A stretch of DNA of 64,000 bases from Hyperoodon ampullatus. Lineage: Eukaryota > Chordata > Mammalia > Artiodactyla > Ziphiidae. This document shows, one piece after another, positions 22,596 through 34,755 of the stretch. The stretch is from positions 62,001 through 126,000 of the forward strand of contig CATKHW010000554.1 in NCBI GenBank assembly GCA_949752795.1, written 5' to 3'. The translations under genes and the position numbers were made by a program. Within the stretch, counting starts at the first letter, position 1, and each line of letters begins with the position of its first letter. The notes beneath the pieces were generated by a model, which did not search any database, was not told the origin of the DNA, and saw nothing but the letters and a program-made list of their open reading frames with translations.

Positions 22596-24331
22596 AAAAT
22601 TTCCCAGTTTTTTTGTTTTCTTTTTGAAATTCCTTTTTATAGTGGGTTTGAGCTTATTTTCGCTGCCATTTTTATGCCAGTGTAGACACGCTTGTTTCCC
22701 TTAAGGAGACATATCAATACATAGGTTTTAAGATTCTTACTAGTCAGATATATTCCTCTGCGGGAAATATGGGGTTTTGAGTCCCTTTCACTGAGGAAGG
22801 TGTAGGTCTTGTCTATTCCATAGTTGGTTTTTGGAACGGTACCTGTGCTTATATCAAACTCTGGTTTTATGCATCACCCCACCTCTCCTTCCCCCTTAAG
22901 CAGGCATAAGAGTGTTTTCTAAATGTGAGACACTGTTCTCTTTCCTAACTCAGTTCAAGTGTAGCCATGTTTACAGGATCTTCATAAGTGATATATTATG
23001 ATAAGTTTCTTTTTCTCTCTGACTTATTTCACATAGAATCATCGTACCTGAATCCACGCATTTTACTGCTACTGGTCTTATGACATGATTTCATGGCTGA
23101 GGGATATTCCATCGTACGTAAGTACCACAATTTTTTGAACAATTTTATATTTCCTGGGATAATTAAGGTGTACCCAAGTTGAGGTCGCTGTAAGCAGTGC
23201 AGCCCTAAATTTTGGGGTGGCTCTGTCTTATTGATTTTCAGTTTTCCCAAGGAATATTCCCTAGACTGGAAGTGCCCTTAGCTCTGTAGCTCTGTTGTTT
23301 ACTTGTTTTAGGGAACACAATGCATTCCTCCAGAGAGGCAGTTGGCAATTTACATTCCGCCCATCAGCATAACAAGGCTCCCTGTACTCCAGGGCCTGTC
23401 TTGCCTTTCTGGTTTTTACACATTTTGTGGATGTCCCTTTTGACCGGTCGGAAGTGATACTTCTTTGTAGTGCAGATTTGCATTGCCCGCTTGCTTGCTT
23501 GGCCAAAAAGGGCATATGCGTTTTCTCCTGAATATATTCAGGAGAAAACGCATATGCCCTATGTGGCCAAGTGCATCATTGTCGAAGTTGTGCCCCTCTT
23601 CCTGTGCTTTAAAGGCGATTCCAAAGTACCTCTTGAAATCTGTTTCCTGCAATTCTGCCTCGCTTTCAAGTCCGCCTCATTGCCTTCCCTCAACAGATTT
23701 TTGGACGATAGTTGTCCTTTATTATTCGGCCAGTTTGTGAATTGCTGTGTCCCTCAGCTCCATTTCTCAACTCGTTTTTGGTGAGCTGACCGCAAGTCCA
23801 AAATTTTGGTTCAGGACCTATGCTGTTTCCCGGTGTGGGGCTGAGACTTTGGTTAATTCTTCTTCATGCCGGGAATTTAGATTGATATGTGCCCGGGCAA
23901 TTGCCTAACAGCTACTCTCTCATTGGTTCTCCCTCTTCCCTTTCATCCTCTGCCAAATTGGAAACCTGTGCGAGCCAGGAGGTTAAAGGGGCTGTCTCTC
24001 CAAGTTGGGCGGTTGATAGTAAAGCAGATGGAAAGTCAAACCAGAGCACCAGGAGAGGGACTATTCGTTGAGTTTTAGAAACCTTTCATATTCACAGTGT
24101 GTCCGTTCTCTAGGTTTCCCGTACATGTTATAACTGTAGTAATATTCCCTTCAACCTGGAGAGTTGGGACCCATGGAATAGGTGCCATGCATTATTGCTT
24201 TAAAGGGTCTGCATTTGCTCTCCCAATCTCACCAATCCTCTCAGTCCCAAGTATCCAGCCTTATGCCACATCCAGCTGTCGTTGTAGATAGGGTCATTCC
24301 AGGTTTCATCAGAGACCCTGAAGGAATTGTA
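22596..24331 (+). repeat. Satellite unit 14
   Basis: 1,736 bp. The first ~120 bp holds a cluster of private changes (GTTAAAATTTCCC, TTTTCTTTTTG, GAGCTTATTTTCG, GTGTAGACACGC). The middle matches unit 9 (relic frame shifted, open at 23029-23250). CCCGGGCAATTGCC near 23,892 is private. Confidence 0.95.
23498..23571. repeat. Palindrome, unit 14
   Basis: 74 bp. The inner arms pair perfectly and carry matched CATATG changes on both sides. Two mismatches sit near the base (CCCTATGTGG). Confidence 0.94.
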
Positions 24332-26067
24332 AAGAATTTCCCAGTTTTTTTGTTTTGTTTTTGAAATTCCTTTTTATAGTGGGTTTGAGCTGATTCTAGC
24401 TGCCATGTTTATGCCAGTCTAGACACACTTGATTCCCTTACGGAGACATATCAATACATAGGTTTTAAGATTCTTACTAGTCAGATATATTCCTCTGCGG
24501 GAAATATGGGATTTTGAGTCCCTTTCACTGAGGAAGGTGTAGGTCTTGTCTATTCCATAGTTGGTTTTTGGAACGGTACCTGTGCTTATATCAAACTCTG
24601 GTTTTATGCATCACCCCACCTCTCCTTCCCCCTTAAGCAGGCATAAGATTGTTTTCTAAATGTGAGACACTGTTCTCTTTCCTAACTCAGTTCTAGTGTA
24701 GCCATGTTTACAGGATCTTCATAAGTGATATCTTATGATAAGTTTCTTTTTCTCTGTGACTTATTTCACATAGAATCATCGTACCTGAATCCACCCATTT
24801 TGCTGCTACTGGTCTTATGACATGATTTCATGGTTGAGGGATATTCCATCGTACGTAAGTACCACAATTTTTTGAACCATTTTTATATTTCCTGGGATAT
24901 TTAAGGTGTACCCAAGTTGAGGTCCTTGGAAGCAGTGCAGCCCTAAATTATGGGGTGGCTCTGTCTTATTGATTTTCAGTTTTCCCAAGGTATATTCCCT
25001 AGACTGGAAGTGCCCTTGGCTCTGTAGCTCTGTTGTTTACTTGTTTTAGGGAACACAATGTACTCCTCCAGAGAGGCAGTTGGCAATTTACTGCCGGCCC
25101 ATCAGCATAACAAGGCTCCCTGTTCTCCAGGGCCTGTCTTGCCTTTCTGGTTTTTACACATTTTGTGGATGTCCCTTTTGACCGGTCGGAAGTGATACTT
25201 CTTTGTAGTGCAGATTTGCATTGCCCGCTTGCTTGCTTGGCCAAAAAGGGCATATGCTTTTTCTCCTGAATATATTCAGGAGAAAAAGCATACGCCCTTT
25301 TGGCCAAGTGCATCATTGTCGAAGTTGTTCCACCCTTCCTGTGCTTTAAAGGTGATTCCAACGTACCTCTTGAAATCTGTTTCCTGCTATTCTGCCTCGC
25401 TTTCAAGTCCGACTCGTTGCCATCCCTCAACTGATTTTTGGATGATTGTTGTCCTTTATTACTCGGCCAGTTTGTGAATTGCTGTGCCCATGAGCTCCAT
25501 TTTTCAACTCGTTTTTGGTGAGCTGACCACAAGTCCAAAATTTTGGTTTAGGACCTATACTGGTTCCCGGTGGGTGGCTGAGAATTTGGTTAATTCTTCT
25601 TCCTGCTGGGAAAGTACAGTGATATGTGCCCGTCCAAATGCCTAACAGCTACTCTCTCATTGGTTCTCCCTCTTCCCTTTCATCCTCTGCCAAATTGGCA
25701 ACCTGTGCGAACCAGCAGGTTAAAGGGGCTGTCTCTCCAAGTTGGGAGGTTGATAGTAAAGCAGATGCAAAGTCAAACCGGAGCACCAGGAGAGGGACTA
25801 TTCGTTGAGTTTTAGAAACCTTTCGTATTCACAGTGTGTCCGTTCTCTAGGTTACCGTACATGTTATAACTGTAGTAATATTCCCTTCAACCTACAGAGT
25901 TGGGACCCATGGAATAGGTGCCATGCATTATTGCTTTAAAGGGTCTGCATTTGCTCACCCAATCTCACCAATCCTCTCACTCCCAAGTGTCCAGCCTTAT
26001 GCCACATCCAGCTGTCGTTGTAGATAGGGTCATTCCAGGTTTCATCAGAGACCCTGAAGGAATTGTA
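24332..26067 (+). repeat. Satellite unit 15
   Basis: 1,736 bp. A one-base loss (GACATGATTTC) breaks the relic. The palindrome region resembles units 8 and 17 (AATGTACTCC, GTTCCACCC). The last third matches unit 9 (GGTTTAGGACC, GGGAAAGTACAG, TAGGTTACCG). A palindrome indel creates a spurious 179-codon minus frame at 24999-25538. Confidence 0.95.
25236..25308. repeat. Palindrome, unit 15 (matched transversions)
   Basis: 73 bp. The left arm reads GCTTTTTCTCC and the right GGAGAAAAAGC, so G to T and C to A occur as a matched pair relative to the standard GCGTTTTC/GAAAACGC. One T is missing on the right and one A:C mismatch remains (GCATATGC against GCATACGC). Confidence 0.94.
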
Positions 26068-27802
26068 AAGAATTTCCCAGTTTTTTTGATTTGTTTTTGA
26101 AATTCGTTTTTATAGTGGGTTTGAGCTGATTCTCACTGCCATGTTTATGCCAGTCTAGACACACTTGATTCCCCTACGGAGACATATCAGTACATAGGTT
26201 TTAAGATTCTTACTAGTCAGATATATTCCTCTGTGGGAAATATGGGGTTTTGAGTCCCTTTCACTGAGGAAGGTGTAGGTCTTGTCTATTCCATAGTTGG
26301 TGTTTGTAACGGTACCTCTGCTTATATCAAACTCTGGTTTAATGCATCACCCCACCTCTCCTTCCCCCTTAAGCAGGCATAAGAATGTTTTCTAAATGTG
26401 ACACACTGTTCTCTTTCCTAACTCAGTTCAAGTGTAGCCATGTTTACAGGATCTTCATAAGTGATATCTTATGATAAGTTTCTTTTTCTCTGTGACTTAT
26501 TTCACTTAGAATCATCGTACCTGAATCCACCCATTTTGCTGCTACTGGTCTTATGACATTGATTTCATGGCTGAGGGATCCATCGTACGTAAGTACCACA
26601 ATTTTTTGAACCATTTTTATATTTCCTGGGATAATTAAGGTTACCCAAGTTGAGGTCCTTGTAAGCAGTGCAGCCCTAAATTTTGGGGTGGCTCTGTCTT
26701 ATTGATTTTCAGTTTTCCCAAGGAATATTCCCTAGACTGGAAGTGCCCTTGGCTCTGTAGCTCTGTTGTTTACTTGTTTTAGGGAACACAATGCACTCCT
26801 CCAGAGAGGGAGTTGGCAATTTACATTCCGCCCATCAGCATAACAAGGCTCCCTGTTCTCCAGGGCCTGTCTTGCCTTTCTGGTTTTTACACATTTTGTG
26901 GATCTCCCTTTTGACCAGTGGGAAGTGATACTTCTTTGTAGTGCAGATTTGCATTGCCCGCTTGCTTGCTTGGCCAAAAAGGGCGTATGCGTTTTCTCCT
27001 GAATATATTCAGGAGAAAACGCATACGCCCTTTTTGGCCAAGTGCATCATTGTCGAAGTTGTGCCCCTCGTCCTGTGCTTTAAAGGCGATTGCAACGTAC
27101 CTATTGAAATCTGTTTCTTGCTATTCTGCCTCGCTTTCAAGTCCGCCTCGTTGCCTTCCCTCAACAGATTTTTGGACGATAGTTGTCCTTTATTACTCGG
27201 CCAGTTTGTGAATTGCTGTGCCCCTGAGCTCCATATTTCAACTCGTTTTTGGTGAGCTGACCGCAAGTCCAAAATTTTGGTTCAGGAACCATACTGGTTC
27301 CCGGTGGGTGGCTGAGACTTTGGTTAACTCTTCTTCCTGCCGGGAAGTTAGAGTGATATGTGCCCGTCCAAATGCCTAACAGCTACACTCTCATTGGTTC
27401 TCCCTCTTCCCTTTCATCCTCTGCCAAATTGGAAACCTGTGCGAACTAGGAGGTTAAAGGGGCTGTCTCTCCAAGTTGGGAGATTGATAGCGAAGCAGAT
27501 GGAATGTCAAACTGGAGCACCAGGAGAGGGACTATTCGTTGAGTTTTAGAAACCTTTCGTATTCACAGTGTGTCCGTTCTCTAGGTTTCCCGTACAAATT
27601 ATAGCTCTAGTAATATTCCCTTCAACCTGGAGAGTTGGGACCCATGGATTGGGTGTCAGGCATTTGTGCTTTAAAGGGTCTGCATTTGCTCAACCAATCT
27701 CACCAATCGTCTCAGTCCCAAGTGTCCCTCCTTATGCCACATCCAGCTGTCATTGTAGATAGGGTCATTCCAGGTTTCATCAGAGACCCTGAAGGAATTG
27801 TA
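26068..27802 (+). repeat. Satellite unit 16
   Basis: 1,735 bp. Close to unit 12 through the first two thirds. A 3-bp loss (GAGGGATCCATCG near 26,574) and the short GGTTACCC remove the relic frame. From about 27,612 to the end it matches the ends of units 19 and 22 (GGTGTCAGGC, TGCTCAACC), where the three-unit repeat begins. Confidence 0.95.
26969..27042. repeat. Palindrome, unit 16 (perfect)
   Basis: All 37 pairs match. Confidence 0.97.
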
Positions 27803-29540
27803 AAGAATTTCCCAGTTTTTTTGTTTTGTTTTTGAAATTCCTTTTTATAGTGGGTTTGAGCTGATTCTCGCTGCCATGTTTATGCCAGTCTAGACACACT
27901 TGATTCCGTAACGGAGACATATCAATACATAGGTTTTAAGATTCTTACTAGTCAGATATATTCCTCTGCGGGAAATATGGGGTTTTGAGTCCCTTTCACT
28001 GAGGAAGGTGTAGGTCTTGTCTATTCCATAGTTGGTTTTTGGAACGGTACCTGTGCTTATATCAAACTCTGGTTTTAGGCATCACCCCACCTCTCCTTCC
28101 CCCTTAAGCAGGCATAAGAGTGTTTTCTAAATGTGAGACACTGTTCTCTTTCCTAACTCAGTTCAAGTGTAGCCATGTTTACAGGATCTTCATAAGTGAT
28201 ATCTTATGATAAATTTCTTTTTATGTGTGACTTATTTCACTTAGAATCATCATACCTGAATCCACCCATTTTGCTGCTACTGGCCTTATGACATTGATTT
28301 CATGGCTGAGGGATATTCCATCGTACATAAGTACCACAATTTTTTGAACCTTTTTTATATTTCCAGGGATAATTAAGGCGTACCCAACTTGAGGTCCTTG
28401 TAAGCAGTGCAGCCCTAAATTTTGGGGTGGCTCTGTCTTATTGATTTTCAGTTTTCCCAAGGTATATTCCCTAGACCTGAAGTGCCCTTGGCTCTGTAGC
28501 TCTGTTGTTTACTTGTTTTAGGGAACCCAATGCACTGCTCCAGAGAGGCAGTTGGCAATTTACTTCCGGCCCATCAGCATAACAAGGCTCCCTGTTCTCC
28601 AGGGCCTGTCTTGCCTTTCTGGGTTTTACACATTTTGTGGATGTCCCTTTTGACCGGTGGGAAGTGATACTTCTTTGTAGTGCAGATTTGCATTGCCCGC
28701 TTGCTTGCTTGGCCAAAAAGGGCATATGCGTTTTCTCCTGAATATATTCAGGAGAAAAAGCATACGCCCTTTTGGCCAAGTGCATCATTGTCGAAGTTGT
28801 TCCACCCTTCCTGTGCTTTAAAGGTGATTCCAACGTACCTCTTGAAATCTGTTTCCTGCTATTCTGCCTCGCTTTCAAGTCCGCCTCGTTGCCATCCCTC
28901 AACTGATTTTTGGATGATAGTTGTCCTTTATTACTCGGCCAGTTTGTGAATTGCTGTGCCCCTGAGCTCCATTTTTCAACTCGTTTTTGGTGAGCTGACC
29001 GCAAGTCCAAAATTTTGGTTCAGGATCTATACTGGTTCCTGGTGGGTGGCTGAGACTTTGGTTAATTCTTCTTCCTGCCGGGAAATTACAGTGATATGTG
29101 CCCGTCCAAATGCCTAACAGCTACTCTCTCATTGGTTCTCCCTCTTCCTTTTCATCCTCTGCCAAATTGGCAACCTGTGCGAACCAGGAGGTTAAAGGGT
29201 CTGTCTCTCCAAGTTGCGAGTTTGATAGTAAAGCAGATGGAAAGTCAAACCGGAGCACCAGGAGAGGGACTATTCGTTGAGTTTTAGAAACCTTTCGTAT
29301 TCACAGTGTGTCCGTTCTCTAGGTTTCCCATACATGTTATAGCTGTAGGAATATTCCCTTCAACCTGCAGAGTTGGGACCCATGGAATGGGTGCCAGGCA
29401 TTTGTGCTTTAAGGGGTCTGCATTTGCTCACCCAATCTCACCAATCCTCTCAGTCCCAAGTGTCCCTCCTTATGCCACATCCAGCTGTCATTGTAGATAG
29501 GGTCATTCCAGGTTTCATCAGAGACCCTGAAGGAATTGTA
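27803..29540 (+). repeat. Satellite unit 17 (trimer member 1)
   Basis: 1,738 bp. GTAACGGAG, GGTTTTAGGCATC, TTTTTATGTGTGAC, AACTTGAGGTCC, CTAGACCTGAAG and TTGCGAGTTTG mark it. Relic open at 28221-28460, shortened by a stop in TTATGTGTG. Unique within the group for ACTGGCCTTATG. Confidence 0.95.
28708..28780. repeat. Palindrome, unit 17
   Basis: 73 bp. One T missing on the right; two mismatched pairs (GCATATGCG against AGCATACGC). Confidence 0.93.
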
Positions 29541-31278
29541 AAGAATTTCCCAGTTTTTTTGTTTTGTTTTTGAAATTCCTTTATATAGTGTGTTTGAGCT
29601 GATTCTCGCTGCCATGTTTATGCCAGTCTAGACACACTTGATTCCCTTACGGAGACATATCAATACATAGGTTTTAAGATTCTTACTAGACAGATATATT
29701 CCTCTGCGGGAAATATGGGGTTTTGAGTCCCTTTCACTGAGGAAGGTGTAGGTCTTGTCTATTCCATAGTTGGTTTTTGGAACGGTACCTGTGCTTATAT
29801 CAAACTCTGGTTTTATGCATCACCCCACCTCTCCTTCCCCCTTAAGCAGGCATAAGAGTGTTTTCTAAATGTGAGACACTGTTCTCTTTCCTAACTCAGT
29901 TCAAGTGTAGCCATGTTTACAGGATCTTCATAAGTGATATCTTATGATAAATTTCTTTTTATGTGTGACTTATTTCACTTAGAATCATCGTACCTGAATC
30001 CACCCATTTTGCTGCTACTGGTCTTATGACATTGATTTCATGGCTGAGGGATATTCCATCGTACATAAGTACCACAATTTTTTGAACCTTTTTTATATTT
30101 CCAGGGATAATTAAGGCGTACCCAACTTGAGGTCCTTGTAAGCAGTGCAGCCCTAAATTTTGGGGTGGCTCTGTCTTATTGATTTTCAGTTTTCCCAAGG
30201 TATATTCCCTAGACCTGAAGTGCCCTTGGCTCTGTAGCTCTGTTGTTTACTTGTTTTAGGGAACCCAATGCACTGCTCCAGAGAGGCAGTTGGCAATTTA
30301 CTTCCGGCCCATCAGCATAACAAGGCTCCCTGTTCTCCAGGGCCTGTCTTGCCTTTCTGGGTTTTACACATTTTGTGGATGTCCCTTTTGACCGGTGGGA
30401 AGTGATACTTCTTTGTAGTGCAGATTTGCATTGCCCGCTTGCTTGCTTGGCCAAAAAGGGCATATGCGTTTTCTCCTGAATATATTCAGGAGAAAAAGCA
30501 TACGCCCTTTTGGCCAAGTGCATCATTGTCGAAGTTGTTCCACCCTTCCTGTGCTTTAAAGGTGATTCCAACGTACCTCTTGAAATCTGTTTCCTGCTAT
30601 TCTGCCTCGCTTTCAAGTCCGCCTCGTTGCCATCCCTCAACTGATTTTTGGATGATAGTTGTACTTTATTACTCGGCCAGTTTGTGAATTGCTGTGCCCC
30701 TGAGCCCCATTTTTCAACTCGTTTTTGGTGAGCTGACCGAAAGTCCAAAATTTTGGTTCAGGATCTATACTGGTTCCTGGTGGGTGGCTGAGAATTTGGT
30801 TAATTCTTCTTCCTGCCGGGAAATTACAGTGATATGTGCCCGTCCAAATGCCTAACAGCTACTCTCTCATTGGTTCTCCCTCTTCATTTTCATCCTCTGC
30901 CAAATTGGCAACCTGTGCGAACCAGGAGGTTAAAGGGTCTGTCTCTCCAAGTTGCGAGTTTGATAGTAAAGCAGATGGAAAGTCAAACCGGAGCACCAGG
31001 AGAGGGACTATTCGTTGAGTTTTAGAAACCTTTCGTATTCACAGTGTGTCCGTTCTCTAGGTTTCCCATACATGTTATAGCTGTAGGAATATTCCCTTCA
31101 ACCTGCAGAGTTGGGACCCATGGAATGGGTGCCAGGCATTTGTGCTTTAAGGGGTCTGCATTTGCTCACCCAATCTCACCAATCCTCTCAGTCCCAAGTG
31201 TCCTTCCTTATGCCACATCCAGCTGTCATTGTAGATAGGGTCATTCCAGGTTTCATCAGAGACCCTGAAGGAATTGTA
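29541..31278 (+). repeat. Satellite unit 18 (trimer member 2)
   Basis: 1,738 bp. Nearly identical to unit 17 from about 29,880 on, but with CTTTATATAGTGTG at the start, ACTAGACAG, TTGTACTTTATT, GACCGAAAG and CTTCATTTTCATCC. Relic open at 29959-30198. Confidence 0.95.
30446..30518. repeat. Palindrome, unit 18
   Basis: 73 bp, the same arm variants as unit 17. Confidence 0.93.
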
Positions 31279-33017
31279 AAGAATTTCCCAGTTTTTTTGT
31301 TTTGTTTTTGAAATTCCTTTATATAGTGTGTTTGAGCTGATTCTCGCTGCCATGTTTATGCCAGTCTAGACACACTTGATTCCCTTACGGAGACATATCA
31401 ATACATAGGTTTTAAGATTCTTACTAGACAGATATATTCCTCTGCGGGAAATATGGGGTTTTGAGTCCCTTTCACTGAGGAAGGTGTAGGTCTTGTCTAT
31501 TCCATAGTTGGTTTTTGGAACGGTACCTGTGCTTATATCAAACTCTGGTTTTATGCATCACCCCACCTCTCCTTCCCCCTTAAGCAGGCATAAGAGTGTT
31601 TTCTAAATGTGAGACACTGTTCTCTTTCCTAACTCAGTTCAAGTGTAGCCATGTTTACAGGATCTTCATAAGTGATATCTTACGATAAGTTTCTTTTTCT
31701 GTGTGACTTATTTCACTTAGAATCATCGTACCTGAATCCACCCATTTTGCTGCTACTGGTCTTATGACATTGATTTCATGGCTGAGAGATATTCCATCGT
31801 ACGTAAGTACCACAATTTTTTGAACCATTTTTATATTTCCTGGGATATTTAAGGTGTACCCAAGTTGAGGTCCTTGTAAGCAGTGCAGCCCTAAATTTTG
31901 TGGTTGCTCTGTCTTATTGATTTTCAGTTTTCCCAAGGTATATTCCCTAGACTGGAAGTGCCCTTGGCTCTGTAGCTCTGTTGTTTACTTGTTTTAGGGA
32001 ACACAATGCACTCCTCCAGAGAGGCAGTTGGCAATTTACATCCCGCCCATCAGCATAACAAGGCTCCCTGTTCTCCAGGGCCTGTCTTGCCTTTGTGGTT
32101 TTTACACATTTTGTGGATGTCCCTTTTGACCGGTGGGAAGTGATACTTCTTTGTAGTGCAGATTTGCATTGCCCGCTTGCTTTCTTGGCCAAAAAGGGCG
32201 TATGCGTTTTCTCCTGAATATATTCAGGAGAAAACGCATACGCCCTTTTTGGCCAAGTGCATCATTTTCGAAGTTGTGCCCCTCTTCCTGTGCTTTAAAG
32301 GCGATTCCAATGTACCTCTTGAAATCTGTTTCCTGCTATTCTGCCTCGCTTTCAAGTCCGCCTCGTTGCCTTCCCTCAACAGATTTTTGGACGATAGTTG
32401 TCCTTTATTACTCGGCCAGTTTGTGAATTGCTGTGCCCCTGAGCTCCATTTTTCAACTCGTTTTTGGTGAGCTGACCGCAAGTCCAAAATTTTGGTTCAG
32501 GACCTATACTGGTTCCTGGTGGGTGGCTGAGACCTTGGTTAATTCTTCTTCCTGCCGGGAAATTACAGTGATATGTGCCCGTCCAAATGCCTAACAGCTA
32601 CTCTCTCATTGGTTCTCCCTCTTCCCTTTCATCCTCTGCCAAATTGGCAACCTGTGCGAACCAGGAGGTTAAAGGGGCTGTCTCTCCAAGTTGGGAGGTT
32701 GATAGTAAAGCAGATGGAAAGTCAAACCGTAGCACCAGGAGAGGGACAATTCGTTGAGTTTTAGAAACCTTTCGTATTGACAGTGTGTCCGTTCTCTAGG
32801 TTTCCCATACATGTTGCAGCTGTAGTAATATTCCCTTCAACCTGGAGAGTTGGGACCCATGGATTGGGTGTCAGGCATTTGTGCTTTAAAGGGTCTGCAT
32901 TTGCTCAACCAATCTCACCAATCGTCTCAGTCCCAAGTGTCCCTCCTTATGCCACATCCAGCTGTCATTGTAGATAGGGTCATTCCAGGTTTCATCAGAG
33001 ACCCTGAAGGAATTGTA
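31279..33017 (+). repeat. Satellite unit 19 (trimer member 3)
   Basis: 1,739 bp. A different monomer type: full 93-codon relic at 31655-31936, TTTGTGGTTGCTC, GCTTTCTTGGCC, CATTTTCGAAG, AACCGTAGCACC and GTATTGACAG. Ends with the GGTGTCAGGC type tail. Confidence 0.95.
32184..32257. repeat. Palindrome, unit 19 (perfect)
   Basis: All 37 pairs match. The adjoining GCTT steps are interrupted (GCTTTCTTGG). Confidence 0.97.
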
Positions 33018-34755
33018 AAGAATTTCCCAGTTTTTTTGTTTTGTTTTTGAAATTCCTTTTTATAGTGGGTTTGAGCTGATTCTCGCTGCCATGTTTATGC
33101 CAGTCTAGACACACTTGATTCCGTAACGGAGACATATCAATACATAGGTTTTAAGATTCTTACTAGTCAGATATATTCCTCTGCGGGAAATATGGGGTTT
33201 TGAGTCCCTTTCACTGAGGAAGGTGTAGGTCTTGTCTATTCCATAGTTGGTTTTTGGAACGGTACCTGTGCTTATATCAAACTCTGGTTTTAGGCATCAC
33301 CCCACCTCTCCTTCCCCCTTAAGCAGGCATAAGAGTGTTTTCTAAATGTGAGACACTGTTCTCTTTCCTAACTCAGTTCAAGTGTAGCCATGTTTACAGG
33401 ATCTTCATAAGTGATATCTTATGATAAATTTCTTTTTATGTGTGACTTATTTCACTTAGAATCATCATACCTGAATCCACCCATTTTGCTGCTACTGGTC
33501 TTATGACATTGATTTCATGGCTGAGGGATATTCCATCGTACATAAGTACCACAATTTTTTGAACCTTTTTTATATTTCCAGGGATAATTAAGGCGTACCC
33601 AACTTGAGGTCCTTGTAAGCAGTGCAGCCCTAAATTTTGGGGTGGCTCTGTCTTATTGATTTTCAGTTTTCCCAAGGTATATTCCCTAGACCTGAAGTGC
33701 CCTTGGCTCTGTAGCTCTGTTGTTTACTTGTTTTAGGGAACCCAATGCACTGCTCCAGAGAGGCAGTTGGCAATTTACTTCCGGCCCATCAGCATAACAA
33801 GGCTCCCTGTTCTCCAGGGCCTGTCTTGCCTTTCTGGGTTTTACACATTTTGTGGATGTCCCTTTTGACCGGTGGGAAGTGATACTTCTTTGTAGTGCAG
33901 ATTTGCATTGCCCGCTTGCTTGCTTGGCCAAAAAGGGCATATGCGTTTTCTCCTGAATATATTCAGGAGAAAAAGCATACGCCCTTTTGGCCAAGTGCAT
34001 CATTGTCGAAGTTGTTCCACCCTTCCTGTGCTTTAAAGGTGATTCCAACGTACCTCTTGAAATCTGTTTCCTGCTATTCTGCCTCACTTTCAAGTCCGCC
34101 TCGTTGCCATCCCTCAACTGATTTTTGGATGATAGTTGTCCTTTATTACTCGGCCAGTTTGTGAATTGCTGTGCCCCTGAGCTCCATTTTTCAACTCGTT
34201 TTTGGTGAGCTGACCGCAAGTCCAAAATTTTGGTTCAGGATCTATACTGGTTCCTGGTGGGTGGCTGAGACTTTGGTTAATTCTTCTTCCTGCCGGGAAA
34301 TTACAGTGATATGTGCCCGTCCAAATGCCTAACAGCTACTCTCTCATTGGTTCTCCCTCTTCCTTTTCATCCTCTGCCAAATTGGCAACCTGTGCGAACC
34401 AGGAGGTTAAAGGGTCTGTCTCTCCAAGTTGCGAGTTTGATAGTAAAGCAGATGGAAAGTCAAACCGGAGCACCAGGAGAGGGACTATTCGTTGAGTTTT
34501 AGAATCCTTTCGTATTCACAGTGTGTCCGTTCTCTAGGTTTCCCATACATGTTATAGCTGTAGGAATATTCCCTTCAACCTGCAGAGTTGGGACCCATGG
34601 AATGGGTGCCAGGCATTTGTGCTTTAAGGGGTCTGCATTTGCTCACCCAATCTCACCAATCCTCTCAGTCCCAAGTGTCCCTCCTTATGCCACATCCAGC
34701 TGTCATTGTAGATAGGGTCATTCCAGGTTTCATCAGAGACCCTGAAGGAATTGTA
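33018..34755 (+). repeat. Satellite unit 20 (trimer member 1)
   Basis: 1,738 bp. Differs from unit 17 at ACTGGTCTTATG, CTCACTTTCAAG and TAGAATCCTTTCG. Relic open at 33436-33675. Confidence 0.95.
33923..33995. repeat. Palindrome, unit 20
   Basis: 73 bp, the same arm variants as unit 17. Confidence 0.93.

Larger units (their letters stand above)
27803..33017 (+). repeat. Three-unit higher-order repeat, copy A (5,215 bp)
   Basis: Units 17, 18 and 19. Homology to the next copy begins slightly earlier, at about 27,612 in unit 16. By eye only about six substitutions and no indels separate copies A and B: three between units 17 and 20, one between 18 and 21, two between 19 and 22. Neighbouring monomers within the trimer differ far more (17 and 18 resemble each other; 19 is a different type). 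Confidence 0.9.
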
